Below, piece after piece: positions 53,457-63,697 of a DNA stretch of 64,000 nt. The translations under genes were made by a program, and so were the position numbers. Below the pieces are notes generated by a model that saw only the letters and a program-made list of their open reading frames with translations, had not been told where the DNA came from and ran no database searches. Position 1 is the stretch's first letter. Each line of letters opens with the position of its first letter. Source of the DNA: Vulcanimicrobiota bacterium (GTDB lineage Bacteria > Vulcanimicrobiota > Vulcanimicrobiia > Vulcanimicrobiales > Vulcanimicrobiaceae); assembly GCA_019232905.1 (NCBI GenBank), contig JAFANA010000016.1:1-64000 (forward strand). The letters are read 5' to 3'.

Positions 53457-53944
53457 TCGTTCTTCGTACGCGCCCGTTCGATCGCACGAAGTTCTTCGTC
53501 TGAAGCGTTCGCTGCAGGCTTGAAGCCTTGGACCGCTTTTCCGAACGTTCGTGTGTCCGCGCGGGAGTAGATGCTCGAGATAACCACGCCGTCGCCATCC
53601 CGATTGAGAAGCGCCAGCGCATAGGACAGTTCAGCCCCGGATTCGTCAAAAGCGTCATACCGCACGAATCCCACGCGTGAGACGTCGGTGCGAGACAGCG
53701 CTTCGAGTTCGCTTACCCGGCCCTCGGCCCTGCCAAGCGCCGAGCCCACTTCCGCCACCCGGGCGTCTAGGCGGTCGAGCCGCTGCGAAGCGCTAGCGCC
53801 TCCGCCGATGAGCTGGTCGTGCGTCTCGACGAGCGCCGCTAGGCGCGCCAAAGCCGGCTTCACGACAGCTGCATGGTAGATCACAAGCGCAATGAGCGCG
53901 GCGACAAAAACTGCGAGCGCAGTAATAATTAAGGATGTCTGCAT
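53453..53944 (-). CDS. DUF4446-like membrane protein, hypothetical
   Basis: N-terminal TM helix; RVGFVRYDAFDESGAELSYALALLNRDGDGVVISSIYSR. Confidence 0.65.
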   Translation of the reverse strand: MQTSLIITALAVFVAALIALVIYHAAVVKPALARLAALVETHDQLIGGGASASQRLDRLDARVAEVGSALGRAEGRVSELEALSRTDVSRVGFVRYDAFDESGAELSYALALLNRDGDGVVISSIYSRADTRTFGKAVQGFKPAANASDEELRAIERARTKNE

Positions 53945-53969
53945 AAGGAATTTCGTTAACCACGACGAG

Positions 53970-54068
<99 letters not shown>

Positions 54069-54134
54069 GTCATGGCCACGCCATGATACCACACGCTTCG
54101 TAGGGTGCCTGCCGTTGATGTCAGGAGGTCGTAC

Positions 54135-54590
54135 ATGCCGCTTTTGTCGCTTCTTCTCGCACTCCAGTTGGTCAGCTCTACCTTCGAACCGAACGCAACC
54201 GTCCCGACGACGATGGTCGCAAAGGACTGTGGAGGCCAGAATATTTCGCCGCAACTGCACTGGTCGGGAGCACCGAAAGGCACGAAGAGCTTCGCGTTGA
54301 TCGTGCACGATCCGGACGCGCCGCATCCCGGCGGCTTCTATCATTGGGTCGTGCAAACCATTCCGGCTGACGTGTCGACGATCGATGCGGGGACCACACG
54401 CTTCTCCGGCTATTACGGTCCCTGTCCGCCGCCCGGAAAAGTACATCACTATCACTTCACGCTCTATGCGCTCGACGAAATGATTGATAGCAGCACGGCG
54501 CTCGACGCGCAAACGCTGCAAGCGCGAATCAAAGGCCACGTCTTAGCGCAAACAACGCTCACGGGACTTTACGAAATCACTTCGCCGTAG
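54135..54590 (+). CDS. YbhB/YbcL family (PEBP) protein, secreted
   Basis: CGGQNISPQLHWSGAPKGTKSFALIVHDPDAPHPGGFYHWVV. Confidence 0.92.
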   Translation: MPLLSLLLALQLVSSTFEPNATVPTTMVAKDCGGQNISPQLHWSGAPKGTKSFALIVHDPDAPHPGGFYHWVVQTIPADVSTIDAGTTRFSGYYGPCPPPGKVHHYHFTLYALDEMIDSSTALDAQTLQARIKGHVLAQTTLTGLYEITSP

Positions 54591-54631
54591 CGTCGAAAAG
54601 AGAGTAGAGTGACGGTTAGGAGGTGGACGTC

Positions 54632-55354
54632 ATGCGATACCGCCTTTTCTTCCTCGTTGAAGCCGTCATCGGCGCCTTGATTGCGCTGCTGCTCACGAGT
54701 GCGGTCGCCGCTCAGCAACAGCCTGCCGCGCAAACGATCGTCTACAGCGCGACAATGAATGGACAGGGCGGCCGCATGGGTTCGGGCGGCCAAACCATCG
54801 CATTCACCCTGAACGTCGCGATCAAATCCGTCGATCCGGACGGGACCCGTCACGCAACGATTGCGATGCAAGCGCAGGGTATGCCTGGCGTGGACAAAGC
54901 GCCGGAAGATGCAACGATGACGCCCGCCGGTGCGATTTTGCCCAAAGACACGGCCGTCGGTAAACCGCATGCGAACATGACGGAAGCTGAGTCGTACGCG
55001 CTAGCCGCGACCGGCATCGGCGCCATGCTGAGCATGCAGTTGCGTCCGTTCAATTCGTTTGCCGAAACGTGCGCAAAACAAAAGGCGTTGGTGGCCGGTA
55101 TGTCGTGGCACGCCGACAGCCAAATCGGTAACGCGCCGGTCGATACGATCTACACGGTCAAGGGTACGGAACAAAAAGCGGGACACAACGCGACGCTCGT
55201 CACTCTTCAAGACGCCTCGTCCGGCGGCGCTGAACTGAAGGGGCAAGGCTATTACGATCCTGTCGCTCATCTTGTCGTCGCCATCCACTACGAGCTTCAT
55301 TCGCCGAACAGCCCGGAGAGCGAAGTCTTCGATATCGGGCTAGTAAATAGTTAG
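54632..55354 (+). CDS. Hypothetical secreted protein
   Basis: Signal-anchor N-terminus, no recognised family. Confidence 0.65.
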   Translation: MRYRLFFLVEAVIGALIALLLTSAVAAQQQPAAQTIVYSATMNGQGGRMGSGGQTIAFTLNVAIKSVDPDGTRHATIAMQAQGMPGVDKAPEDATMTPAGAILPKDTAVGKPHANMTEAESYALAATGIGAMLSMQLRPFNSFAETCAKQKALVAGMSWHADSQIGNAPVDTIYTVKGTEQKAGHNATLVTLQDASSGGAELKGQGYYDPVAHLVVAIHYELHSPNSPESEVFDIGLVNS

Positions 55355-55375
55355 CTCCCGGCGAACGCCCGCACT

Positions 55376-55591
55376 ATGCAGGACGTTTCAATCAAGGTTC
55401 GCGAGAACGGACCGTACCTCGTCAACGGGACGGTCACGCTGATTGACGCCGACGGAAACCCCTATCACGTCGAGCAAAACTTTGTGTTGTGCCGCTGCGG
55501 CGAATCGAAGACGAAACCGTTCTGCGACGGCAGCCACCGGGAAAACGGCTTTACCGCAACCGAGCGAGCAGTGGGTACACTTCAGGAGTAA
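55376..55591 (+). CDS. CDGSH iron-sulfur domain protein
   Basis: VLCRCGESKTKPFCDGSHRENGF. Confidence 0.9.
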   Translation: MQDVSIKVRENGPYLVNGTVTLIDADGNPYHVEQNFVLCRCGESKTKPFCDGSHRENGFTATERAVGTLQE

Positions 55592-55594
55592 CGC

Positions 55595-56767
55595 ATGCCT
55601 TCATACGTCCGCGCCGGATCGCTTCCGCACAAGCGCCACATTCAATTTCGCCGTCCTGACGGCGGTCTTTACGCTGAAGAACTCTTCTCGACCAAAGGAT
55701 TCGAAAGCGTTTACTCACTGCTCTACCATTTGCGGCCGCCGACGGCGACGCTCGACGTGCGCGAGTGGAACCGGCCCCCGGTGCAGCTCATTGCGAACGA
55801 GCCGCTGCGTAACCGGCATTTCAAGACGGCGCAGATCGAGACTTCCGGCGATGCAATCGAATCGCGCCGTCCGGTGCTCGGCAATAGCGATCTGTTGATA
55901 TCGATTGCAAACGCCGACCGCCCGATGGAGTACTGGTATCGCAATACGGGCGGCGACGAGTTACTCTTCATTCATCACGGCGCCGGTGTCATCGAAACGA
56001 ACTTCGGCGAGCTGGCCTATCGCGCGAACGACTATATCATCATTCCGACCGGAACCACATATCGCCTAATTCCTTCCGCGCCGACGCGCATGCTCGTGCA
56101 CGAATCGACCGGCATGGTGAAGATTCCGCGCAAGTACCGCAACGAATACGGGCAACTCGAAGAGCACGCGCCCTACTACGAACGCGACTTCCGCGTGCCG
56201 GTGCTGAAATCACCGGTCGATGCGCCGGGCGAGTATGAAGTCCGCGTGAGCAACGCCGGCCGGTACGCCACGTACATCGTGCAGAATCATCCGTGCGACG
56301 TCGTCGGTTGGGACGGATACTGTTATCCGTATGCCTTCAATCTCGAAGAGTTTGCACCGATCACCGGCAAGCTGCATCAGCCGCCGCCCGCACATGCAAC
56401 GTTCGAAGCGCCCGGTGCCGCGTTCTGTGCGTTCGTGCCGCGTCTGTTCGACTATCATCCCCTTGCCATTCCGGTTCCATACAATCACTCGAGCGTTGAT
56501 TGCGACGAAGTGCTCTACTACGTCAGCGGCAACTTCATGAGCCGTCGCGGCGTCGAAGAAGGTTCGATCACGCTGCATTCGGCCGGCGCACCACATGGAC
56601 CACAGCCCGGCGCAGTTGAGGCAAGCCTCGGCAAAACCTCGACCGATGAAATCGCGGTCATGGTCGATACGTTTGCACCGCTGCAGCTCGCGCAAGCCGC
56701 GCTCGCCGTCGAAGACGCGCAGTACTATCGTTCATGGATCGAGCAGCAGCCCTCGTACTCACCGTAG
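55595..56767 (+). CDS. hmgA: Homogentisate 1,2-dioxygenase
   Basis: Dioxygenase motifs DVVGWDGYCYPYAFNLEEFAPITGKLHQPPPAH and SGNFMSRRGVEEGSITLHSAGAPHGPQPG. Confidence 0.92.
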   Translation: MPSYVRAGSLPHKRHIQFRRPDGGLYAEELFSTKGFESVYSLLYHLRPPTATLDVREWNRPPVQLIANEPLRNRHFKTAQIETSGDAIESRRPVLGNSDLLISIANADRPMEYWYRNTGGDELLFIHHGAGVIETNFGELAYRANDYIIIPTGTTYRLIPSAPTRMLVHESTGMVKIPRKYRNEYGQLEEHAPYYERDFRVPVLKSPVDAPGEYEVRVSNAGRYATYIVQNHPCDVVGWDGYCYPYAFNLEEFAPITGKLHQPPPAHATFEAPGAAFCAFVPRLFDYHPLAIPVPYNHSSVDCDEVLYYVSGNFMSRRGVEEGSITLHSAGAPHGPQPGAVEASLGKTSTDEIAVMVDTFAPLQLAQAALAVEDAQYYRSWIEQQPSYSP

Positions 56768-57468
56768 CCGCCGTAGGCATTCTACACACGATCGTTCCCG
56801 ACCACTGGGGACCGGTCGTGGTTGTTGCGCGGCAGCGAGGCTGGTCGGCGGCGCAAACCGCGCGCGCTGCGCTGACCGCGGGTGCCGGGCATGTTACGAC
56901 GACTTTGCTGCTCGGAGCAATCGTATGGTGTGCGGGCGCGCTTACGGCAGCACAGTACGCGCGCGAAATCACCCTGATCTCGGCGATCGCGCTTATCGCG
57001 TTCGGATTGTGGATTGCCTATGGAGGCTGGCGCGAGGCGGGCGGCCAGGGCCATCACGATCACGAGCATTTCGAACACGGTCACTTGCATCGCCATATCG
57101 ACGGAACCGAACACGTCCATTGGCATCAGCATCACGACCACGATCTGCACGACCGCGGTGACGTGGCGGTGATGCACGACCACGGTCATGCCGTAACCGG
57201 GCGAACCGCTCTTCTCCTCATCTTGGGCTCGTCACCGATGATCGAGGGAATTCCCGCGTTTCTCGCGGCGTCGACGTACCGGCCGCAGTTACTGATTACT
57301 ATGGCCGTTGTTTTTGCAGCCGCGACGATGGCGACGTACGTTACGCTTTCGGTTGCGGGTCTGCGCGGCGTTCAACGGCGCGGAATCGGTACGCTCGAGA
57401 AATATGGCGAAATGCTGAGCGGCATCATCGTCGCACTCGCCGGCGTGTATCAGCTCTCCGGCGGCTGA
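56734..57468 (+). CDS. NicO/UreH-like metal transporter with His-rich loop
   Basis: Polytopic; GHHDHEHFEHGHLHRHIDGTEHVHWHQHHDHDLHDRG loop. Confidence 0.75.
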   Translation: MDRAAALVLTVAAVGILHTIVPDHWGPVVVVARQRGWSAAQTARAALTAGAGHVTTTLLLGAIVWCAGALTAAQYAREITLISAIALIAFGLWIAYGGWREAGGQGHHDHEHFEHGHLHRHIDGTEHVHWHQHHDHDLHDRGDVAVMHDHGHAVTGRTALLLILGSSPMIEGIPAFLAASTYRPQLLITMAVVFAAATMATYVTLSVAGLRGVQRRGIGTLEKYGEMLSGIIVALAGVYQLSGG

Positions 57469-57926
57469 GCTTCGAGCGAACGCACGATATAACGCACGCT
57501 CTTGCCGCGGTCGTCGAGATATGCGCGACCGATCTCGACAAACCCCATCGATTCATGAAACGCGTCGGAGGCGGGATTGGGCGGATCGTAATAGATCTCC
57601 GCGCAAACGACAGGATAGCCGTCGGCGCGCGCCTGGCCTATCAACCGCTCGTAGAGCGCACGCGCGAGACCGCGCCCGCGCGCCGATTCGGCAACGACGA
57701 CCCGATCGACATAGATGAAACGCTCGTACCGTTGCGAGAACCACTTGAAGTTCGGGCTCGCATAGGTCGACTTTTCGTTCAGCGCGATCAGCATCGCGTC
57801 GCGCTCAGGCGTAACCCACGCGCAATACGCCGTGTCGATCAATGCCTGCGTGCTGTCGGGGTCAAGCGGCGAGAGGAGTGCCTCGGACTCCCGATTGAGC
57901 GTGAGAATCGCGTCGACGTCGTTCAT
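57450..57926 (-). CDS. GNAT family acetyltransferase
   Basis: IYVDRVVVAESARGRGLARALYERLIGQA. Confidence 0.88.
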   Translation of the reverse strand: MNDVDAILTLNRESEALLSPLDPDSTQALIDTAYCAWVTPERDAMLIALNEKSTYASPNFKWFSQRYERFIYVDRVVVAESARGRGLARALYERLIGQARADGYPVVCAEIYYDPPNPASDAFHESMGFVEIGRAYLDDRGKSVRYIVRSLEAQPPES

Positions 57927-59195
57927 CTAGCGCGCCGGAACGATCGTGCCGCTTGCCTTGCCGAAACCGATGCGAAAGTCGCCGGATTCGCACCAGGCGC
58001 GCAACGTCACTTCGTCACCGTCTTCGAGAAACGTGCGTGTCTCGTCGCCGGCGCGTATCGGTTTCGTCCCGTTCCACGTCATCTCGATAAAACTGCCGAA
58101 GGCATCAGGCGTGGTACCGCTGATCGTTCCGGACGCATAGAGATCACCGGGACGAATGGCCGTGCCGTTAACCGTGACGTGCGCGAGTTGTTGCGCCATG
58201 TTCCAATACATTTCTTTAAACGTCGTGCGCGATACGGTTTTCGGCGTCGACCCTTGCGCGCGCATGCGCTTCGTAGACAAATCCACGGCAAGTGCAATAT
58301 CGTACGACCACCGGTCGCCGGAGCGCAGGTACGGCAACGGCTGCGGTTCTTGGACGGGGCCGTTCGTACGGAACGGCTCGAGGGCGTCCATGGTCACGAT
58401 CCAGGGAGAAATCGTGGTCGCGAACGATTTGCCCAAGAACGGTCCCAGCGGCTGATACTCCCACGCTTGGATGTCGCGTGCGCTCCAGTCATTGACGAGC
58501 ACGAGGCCGAAGATATGGTCGCGCGCTTTTTCGACCGGAATCGGTTCGCCGAGTTTATTGCCGGGGCCGGTGACGAATCCCACTTCGAGTTCGATATCGA
58601 GCTTCGTGCTCGGACCAAAGACCGGCATATTGCTGCCCGGCGGTTTGCGCTGACCCGACGGACGCACGATCGGCGTGCCGTCGATGACGATCGTACTCGA
58701 ACGCCCGTGATACGCGATTGGGATGTGGCGCCAATTGGGCATCAACGCTTCACCGTCCGGACGAAAAATTTTTCCTAAATTCGTCGCGTGTTCGATCGAT
58801 GAGTAAAAGTCGACGTAATCACCGATGTTCATCGGGACGGCCATCTTCGCATCGGCTTGATCGACGAATACCCGCGACGCGTTCAATTCACGAAGCCGCG
58901 CATCCGCAGCTTGATCGGTACGCAGAAAGGCCGCGATCCGCAACCGCAACGCCTTCCACTTCTCACGGCCTAAGGCGAGAAACGGATTCAGCCGCTCCGC
59001 CTGCAAGATTCGCCGGTCGCAAATGTCGTCGAGCAATCCGGCATCGGCAACCGCATGCAGATCCAGGATTTTCGCGCCGATGGCGATGCCGAGATGCAGG
59101 CGCCCGTCGTTCGCGCGAAACGCTCCGTACGGCAGGTTGTAAATTGTGAAGTCACTGCCGGCTGGAATCTCCAGCCAGGATTCAATGTGAGGCAC
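57927..59195 (-). CDS. fahA: Fumarylacetoacetase
   Basis: DYVDFYSSIEHATNLGKIFRP, GVLVNDWSARDIQAWEYQPLGPFLGKSF-like motifs; GTG 59195 proposed. Confidence 0.93.
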   Translation of the reverse strand: MPHIESWLEIPAGSDFTIYNLPYGAFRANDGRLHLGIAIGAKILDLHAVADAGLLDDICDRRILQAERLNPFLALGREKWKALRLRIAAFLRTDQAADARLRELNASRVFVDQADAKMAVPMNIGDYVDFYSSIEHATNLGKIFRPDGEALMPNWRHIPIAYHGRSSTIVIDGTPIVRPSGQRKPPGSNMPVFGPSTKLDIELEVGFVTGPGNKLGEPIPVEKARDHIFGLVLVNDWSARDIQAWEYQPLGPFLGKSFATTISPWIVTMDALEPFRTNGPVQEPQPLPYLRSGDRWSYDIALAVDLSTKRMRAQGSTPKTVSRTTFKEMYWNMAQQLAHVTVNGTAIRPGDLYASGTISGTTPDAFGSFIEMTWNGTKPIRAGDETRTFLEDGDEVTLRAWCESGDFRIGFGKASGTIVPAR

Positions 59196-59203
59196 GAGAC
59201 CGG

Positions 59204-60109
59204 TTACGCTTTCGGAAGGATCGAGAGGGCGACGAGATCGTCGACGGGTTCGCTGAAACTGCAACTGCCGTAAGCAATAAACGCTTGGCGTGCCTTTGAG
59301 AGCGCGGCGGCGTCGAGCGCGTCGAAATCGCGAGCGTCTTCGCGTAAGAGGGTCGCGACGAGTGTCGCCTCCGAAGCATCGCGCTGCGCAGCCGCGGTGA
59401 GGATATTGAGGAAGCCGTGCATCGTAAACCCCGCCGCATCATTGAAATGCCGCAGCGGATGATGGAGTCCGGCTGTCGCCTTGAACGATACACCGGCGTC
59501 ACCCGAAGCGGCAAGAAACGTCGCAACTTCTTCCACGGATGGAACCGCGGATGCAACGACACCGCCGCAACGCAGTTTTGCACCGACGCCGTAGCGCGCG
59601 AACGACGCCATCGTCGGAACGATCGATTCACCGAAACGGGTGTCGCGCGGCAACTCGACATACGTCGGAAGGTCCCGCAATCCATGCCGCTCGGCCAGCA
59701 TTGCGAATTGACCAATCGTCGCTTCATACGTCTCACGCTGCGAAAGCAACGGGGGCAACGGAACTTCGAGCGCCTCGATGGAGATTCGCGGCTCGGTGTC
59801 TCGATACGCTCGCATTTTCTCGAGTATACGGGCGGCGTTGCCGAACCAGGCGCGTGCGTCGCTTCCCGCATCGACGATCACCGAGAGTGGAATTTGTGAT
59901 ACCTCTGCCTGAGCGAGCAACTCTTCGATCCGCGATGCGGGAACGACGAAACGTCCGAGCATCCACGCATACGGACCGTTGCGGCTGCTCTCGTACTCGG
60001 CAAGTGCCGCGTGCATGTCGAGCTTGGCGGGCGGAAAGAGCCCGGCATAGTCGATAAGGCGCTCGAAGGCGGCGCGGATCTTCGGTTGGAGCGGCGTAGA
60101 CGTGCTCAT
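59204..60109 (-). CDS. Conserved-looking hypothetical protein in the tyrosine-degradation group
   Basis: Intact 301-aa ORF between fumarylacetoacetase and HPPD genes. Confidence 0.7.
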   Translation of the reverse strand: MSTSTPLQPKIRAAFERLIDYAGLFPPAKLDMHAALAEYESSRNGPYAWMLGRFVVPASRIEELLAQAEVSQIPLSVIVDAGSDARAWFGNAARILEKMRAYRDTEPRISIEALEVPLPPLLSQRETYEATIGQFAMLAERHGLRDLPTYVELPRDTRFGESIVPTMASFARYGVGAKLRCGGVVASAVPSVEEVATFLAASGDAGVSFKATAGLHHPLRHFNDAAGFTMHGFLNILTAAAQRDASEATLVATLLREDARDFDALDAAALSKARQAFIAYGSCSFSEPVDDLVALSILPKA

Positions 60110-60159
60110 GAACGGCTCTTTCGACAGGGCCCCTCTCGACGCTTCGCTAAGCGAACGTC

Positions 60160-61275
60160 ATGAGCACGATGACGGAAGCGCGCAGCAATCCGCTGGCGCG
60201 TATCGATTGGGATTACGTTGAATTCTACGTGGGCAACGCAAAGCAGGCAGCCCACTACTACATGTCGGCCTTCGGGTTCGAGCAGGTCGCGTATGCCGGG
60301 CCCGAAACGGGTGTGAAGAACCGCGCCAGTTACGTTCTCGAGCAGAACAAGATACGCTTCGTGCTCACCGCCAGCCTCGTTCCCGACGACGAGATCGCCA
60401 AGCACGTCATGCTGCACGGCGACGGCGTGAAAGATATCGCGATTGTGGTCGACGACGTCCGCGCGGCCTACGACAAAGCCATTGCGGGCGGCGCAAAAGC
60501 GGTCGCAGCGCCGGCGGAGTCGAGCGACGAACACGGCCGCATTGTCAAGGCGACGATCCACACGTACGGCGACACCGTGCACACGTTCGTGCAGCGCGAC
60601 GGCTATAAAGGTATCTTCATGCCGGGCTTTGTCGAGGAGCGCCGTTCGATTCAAGGCAGTAAGAAACCGCAGCTGCAATTCATCGATCACTGCGTCGGCA
60701 ACGTCGGCTGGGGTGAGATGGATGCTTGGGGCGATTTCTACGCAAAGGTGTTCGGCTTCTCGCAGCTCGTTTCGTTCGACGACAAGGACATCTCGACAGA
60801 ATACACGGCGCTAAAGTCGAAGGTGATGACCGATCCGCGCCATCAAGTAAAATTCCCGATCAACGAGCCGGCTGAAGGCAAGAAGAAATCGCAGATCGAG
60901 GAGTACCTTGATTTCTATCGCGGCGCCGGCGTCCAGCACATCGCGATCCGCACCGACGACATCGTCACGACGATCGACGCCCTCAAATACAACGGGGTCG
61001 AATTCCTCGATACGCCCGAGAGTTACTACGATATGCTCGAAGAGCGCGTCGGCAAGATCGATGAGGCGCTCGACGTGCTTCGTCAGCGCCGCATCCTCGT
61101 CGATCGAGACGATCAAGGCTACATGCTGCAGATCTTCACGAAGCCGCTTCAGGACCGCCCGACCGTCTTCTTCGAAATCATCCAGCGCAAAGGCAGCCTC
61201 TCGTTCGGTAAAGGAAACTTCAAAGCGCTCTTCGTTTCCATCGAAAAAGAGCAAGAGCGGCGCGGAACGCTGTAA
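60160..61275 (+). CDS. hpd: 4-hydroxyphenylpyruvate dioxygenase
   Basis: Two VOC-type halves; FIDHCVGNV, GVQHIAIRTDDIVTTI, YMLQIFTKPLQDRPTVFFEIIQRKG. Confidence 0.95.
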   Translation: MSTMTEARSNPLARIDWDYVEFYVGNAKQAAHYYMSAFGFEQVAYAGPETGVKNRASYVLEQNKIRFVLTASLVPDDEIAKHVMLHGDGVKDIAIVVDDVRAAYDKAIAGGAKAVAAPAESSDEHGRIVKATIHTYGDTVHTFVQRDGYKGIFMPGFVEERRSIQGSKKPQLQFIDHCVGNVGWGEMDAWGDFYAKVFGFSQLVSFDDKDISTEYTALKSKVMTDPRHQVKFPINEPAEGKKKSQIEEYLDFYRGAGVQHIAIRTDDIVTTIDALKYNGVEFLDTPESYYDMLEERVGKIDEALDVLRQRRILVDRDDQGYMLQIFTKPLQDRPTVFFEIIQRKGSLSFGKGNFKALFVSIEKEQERRGTL

Positions 61276-61342
61276 CGGACACGCGCGAATCGTCAGAGCG
61301 GCCGGGGATTTTTCCTCGGCCGCTTGAATTGTAGCGGGCGGT

Positions 61343-62236
61343 ATGGGTCTACTCGCACCGTCCGTCTCAGTCGACGCCGTTATGCTCGAGGCGCGCGCTG
61401 CTGCGCTCGGAAAGCGGTCGATCAAAACCTCAGCGAAGCTCGAAGGGATCACCTTGGCGATTCGCTGCACCGATCTCACGACGCTGGAAGGTAAAGATTC
61501 CGAAGGGCGCGTGCGTTCGCTCTGTGCGAAAGCGCTTCGTCCGCGTCCCGGTTGGCCGAATGTGCCGAGCGTCGCTGCCGTATGCGTGTATCCGAACCTG
61601 GTCTCCGTTGCGAAAGACGCATTACGCGGCAGCAGCGTTGCTGTTGCATCGGTTGCAACAGCGTTTCCGAGCGGCCTCTCGAACATCGAAGTGAAACTCG
61701 CCGACACCGCAGCTGCAATTGCATCCGGTGCCGATGAAATCGACATGGTGATCGATCGCGGCGCTTTTCTTGCCGGACGCGAGCAAGCCGTCTTCGACGA
61801 AATTGTCCAAGTCAAACACCTCTGTGGGAACGTTCATCTCAAAGTCATTCTCGAAACGGGCGAACTCGGAACCTACGACAACATCCGCCGCGCAAGCGAC
61901 CTCGCACTGGAAGCGGGCGCGGATTTCATCAAGACCTCGACGGGTAAAGTCGGCACGAATGCAACGCCGCCGACCGCGCTCGTAATGTGCGAGGCGTTAC
62001 GTGATTTTGCGCGCCGGACCGGGGAGCGGCGTGGACTCAAGGTAGCGGGCGGAGTTCGGACGACGAAAGACGCGCTCGCGTACCTCGTGATCGTCAAAGA
62101 AACGCTCGGCGATGGGTGGCTCGATCCGAAGTACTTTCGCATCGGCGCAAGTTCGCTGCTCGACGATTTGCTGATGCAATTGGAAAAGGAACAAACGGGG
62201 CACTACGCGGGAAGCGATTACATCCCAAAGGATTGA
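61343..62236 (+). CDS. deoC: Deoxyribose-phosphate aldolase
   Basis: VASVATAFPSG, EIDMVIDRGAFLAG, LKVILETGEL, DFIKTSTGK, GLKVAGGVRT. Confidence 0.95.
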   Translation: MGLLAPSVSVDAVMLEARAAALGKRSIKTSAKLEGITLAIRCTDLTTLEGKDSEGRVRSLCAKALRPRPGWPNVPSVAAVCVYPNLVSVAKDALRGSSVAVASVATAFPSGLSNIEVKLADTAAAIASGADEIDMVIDRGAFLAGREQAVFDEIVQVKHLCGNVHLKVILETGELGTYDNIRRASDLALEAGADFIKTSTGKVGTNATPPTALVMCEALRDFARRTGERRGLKVAGGVRTTKDALAYLVIVKETLGDGWLDPKYFRIGASSLLDDLLMQLEKEQTGHYAGSDYIPKD

Positions 62237-62260
62237 GCCGAGCTCTAGGATTGAGGAACG

Positions 62261-63697
62261 ATGGCGGTATTTGAGTATGCTCCTGCTCCCGAAAGTCTGC
62301 GCCCCGCGATTCGCGAGCGGTACGGGCTCTTCATCGACGGTAAGTGGGCGTCGCCGGCGGGCGAAGGCCACTTCGATACGATTAATCCGGCCAATGAGGC
62401 TCGACTAGCGGAGATCGCCTACGCGACGCCGACCGACGTCGATCGCGCGGTTCGCGCTGCGCGCAAAGCCTACGAGAAGTATTGGCGGCGTCTCAAACCC
62501 GCCGATCGCGCGAAGTACATCTACCGGATTGCGCGCGCGATCACCGAGCGCGGACGCGAACTCGCGGTGCTCGAAACGATCGACGGCGGCAAGCCGATCA
62601 AGGAATCGCGCGACTTCGATATCCCGATGGCCGCGGCACACTTCTTCTACTATGCCGGCTGGGCCGACAAACTCGAATACGTCTTACGTGCCGGCCGCGA
62701 GCCGTCGCCGCTCGGCGTTTGCGCGCAGATCGTGCCGTGGAACTTTCCGCTGCTCATGGCAGCCTGGAAAATTGCACCGGCTCTCGCATGCGGAAATACC
62801 GTCGTTCTCAAACCCGCGGAGACGACGCCGCTCACGGCGCTTGCGCTCGCGCAGATCATTGAAGAATGCGAACTTCCGCCGGGCGTCGTCAACGTTGTGA
62901 CCGGCGACGGCGCGACGGGCTCGGCGCTCGTCGAGCATGAAGACGTTGACAAGATTGCCTTCACCGGATCGACCGAAGTCGGTAAATCAATTGCCCGGCG
63001 GCTCGCAGGCACCGATAAACGCTTAACGCTGGAACTCGGCGGCAAAGCGGCGCACATTGTGTTCGCCGATGCGCCGATGGATCAAGCGATCGAAGGCGTC
63101 GTCAACGGAATCTACTTCAATCAAGGTCATGTCTGTTGCGCGGGTTCGCGCCTGCTCGTCGAAGAGCGCGTGCACGACGAAATCGTCGTTCGCCTAACCG
63201 AACGGCTGCAAACTCTGCGCCTCGGCGATCCCCTCGATAAGAATACCGACATCGGCGCGATCAACTCGCGCGCGCAACTCGAAAAGATTCAAGAGCTCGT
63301 GAAGAGCGGTGTTGAGCAAGGCGCGACGCTCGTCCAGCAACGCGGCGATCTGCCCGCGCGCGGCTTCTTCTTCCCCGCGTCATTCTTCACCAACGTCCAC
63401 CCCTCGCACCGCATTGCGCGCGAGGAAATCTTCGGTCCCGTCCTCTCGATCCTCACGTTCCGGACCCCCGACGAAGCGGTCGATAAAGCAAATAACACGC
63501 CCTACGGCCTTTCGGCGGGAATTTGGACGGACAAGGGGAGCAAGAACATGTGGATCGCGCAGCAACTGCGTGCCGGTGTCGTTTGGTGCAATACCTTCAA
63601 TCAATTCGATCCCGGCTCGCCGTTCGGCGGATATCGGGAATCAGGGTTTGGTCGCGAAGGCGGTGTCCACGGGCTCTACGAGTACCTTGCGCACTAA
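62261..63697 (+). CDS. Aldehyde dehydrogenase family protein
   Basis: VPWNFPLLMAAWKIAPALACGNTVVLKPAETTPL, FTGSTEVGK, LELGGKAAHIVF, GHVCCAGSR. Confidence 0.95.
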   Translation: MAVFEYAPAPESLRPAIRERYGLFIDGKWASPAGEGHFDTINPANEARLAEIAYATPTDVDRAVRAARKAYEKYWRRLKPADRAKYIYRIARAITERGRELAVLETIDGGKPIKESRDFDIPMAAAHFFYYAGWADKLEYVLRAGREPSPLGVCAQIVPWNFPLLMAAWKIAPALACGNTVVLKPAETTPLTALALAQIIEECELPPGVVNVVTGDGATGSALVEHEDVDKIAFTGSTEVGKSIARRLAGTDKRLTLELGGKAAHIVFADAPMDQAIEGVVNGIYFNQGHVCCAGSRLLVEERVHDEIVVRLTERLQTLRLGDPLDKNTDIGAINSRAQLEKIQELVKSGVEQGATLVQQRGDLPARGFFFPASFFTNVHPSHRIAREEIFGPVLSILTFRTPDEAVDKANNTPYGLSAGIWTDKGSKNMWIAQQLRAGVVWCNTFNQFDPGSPFGGYRESGFGREGGVHGLYEYLAH

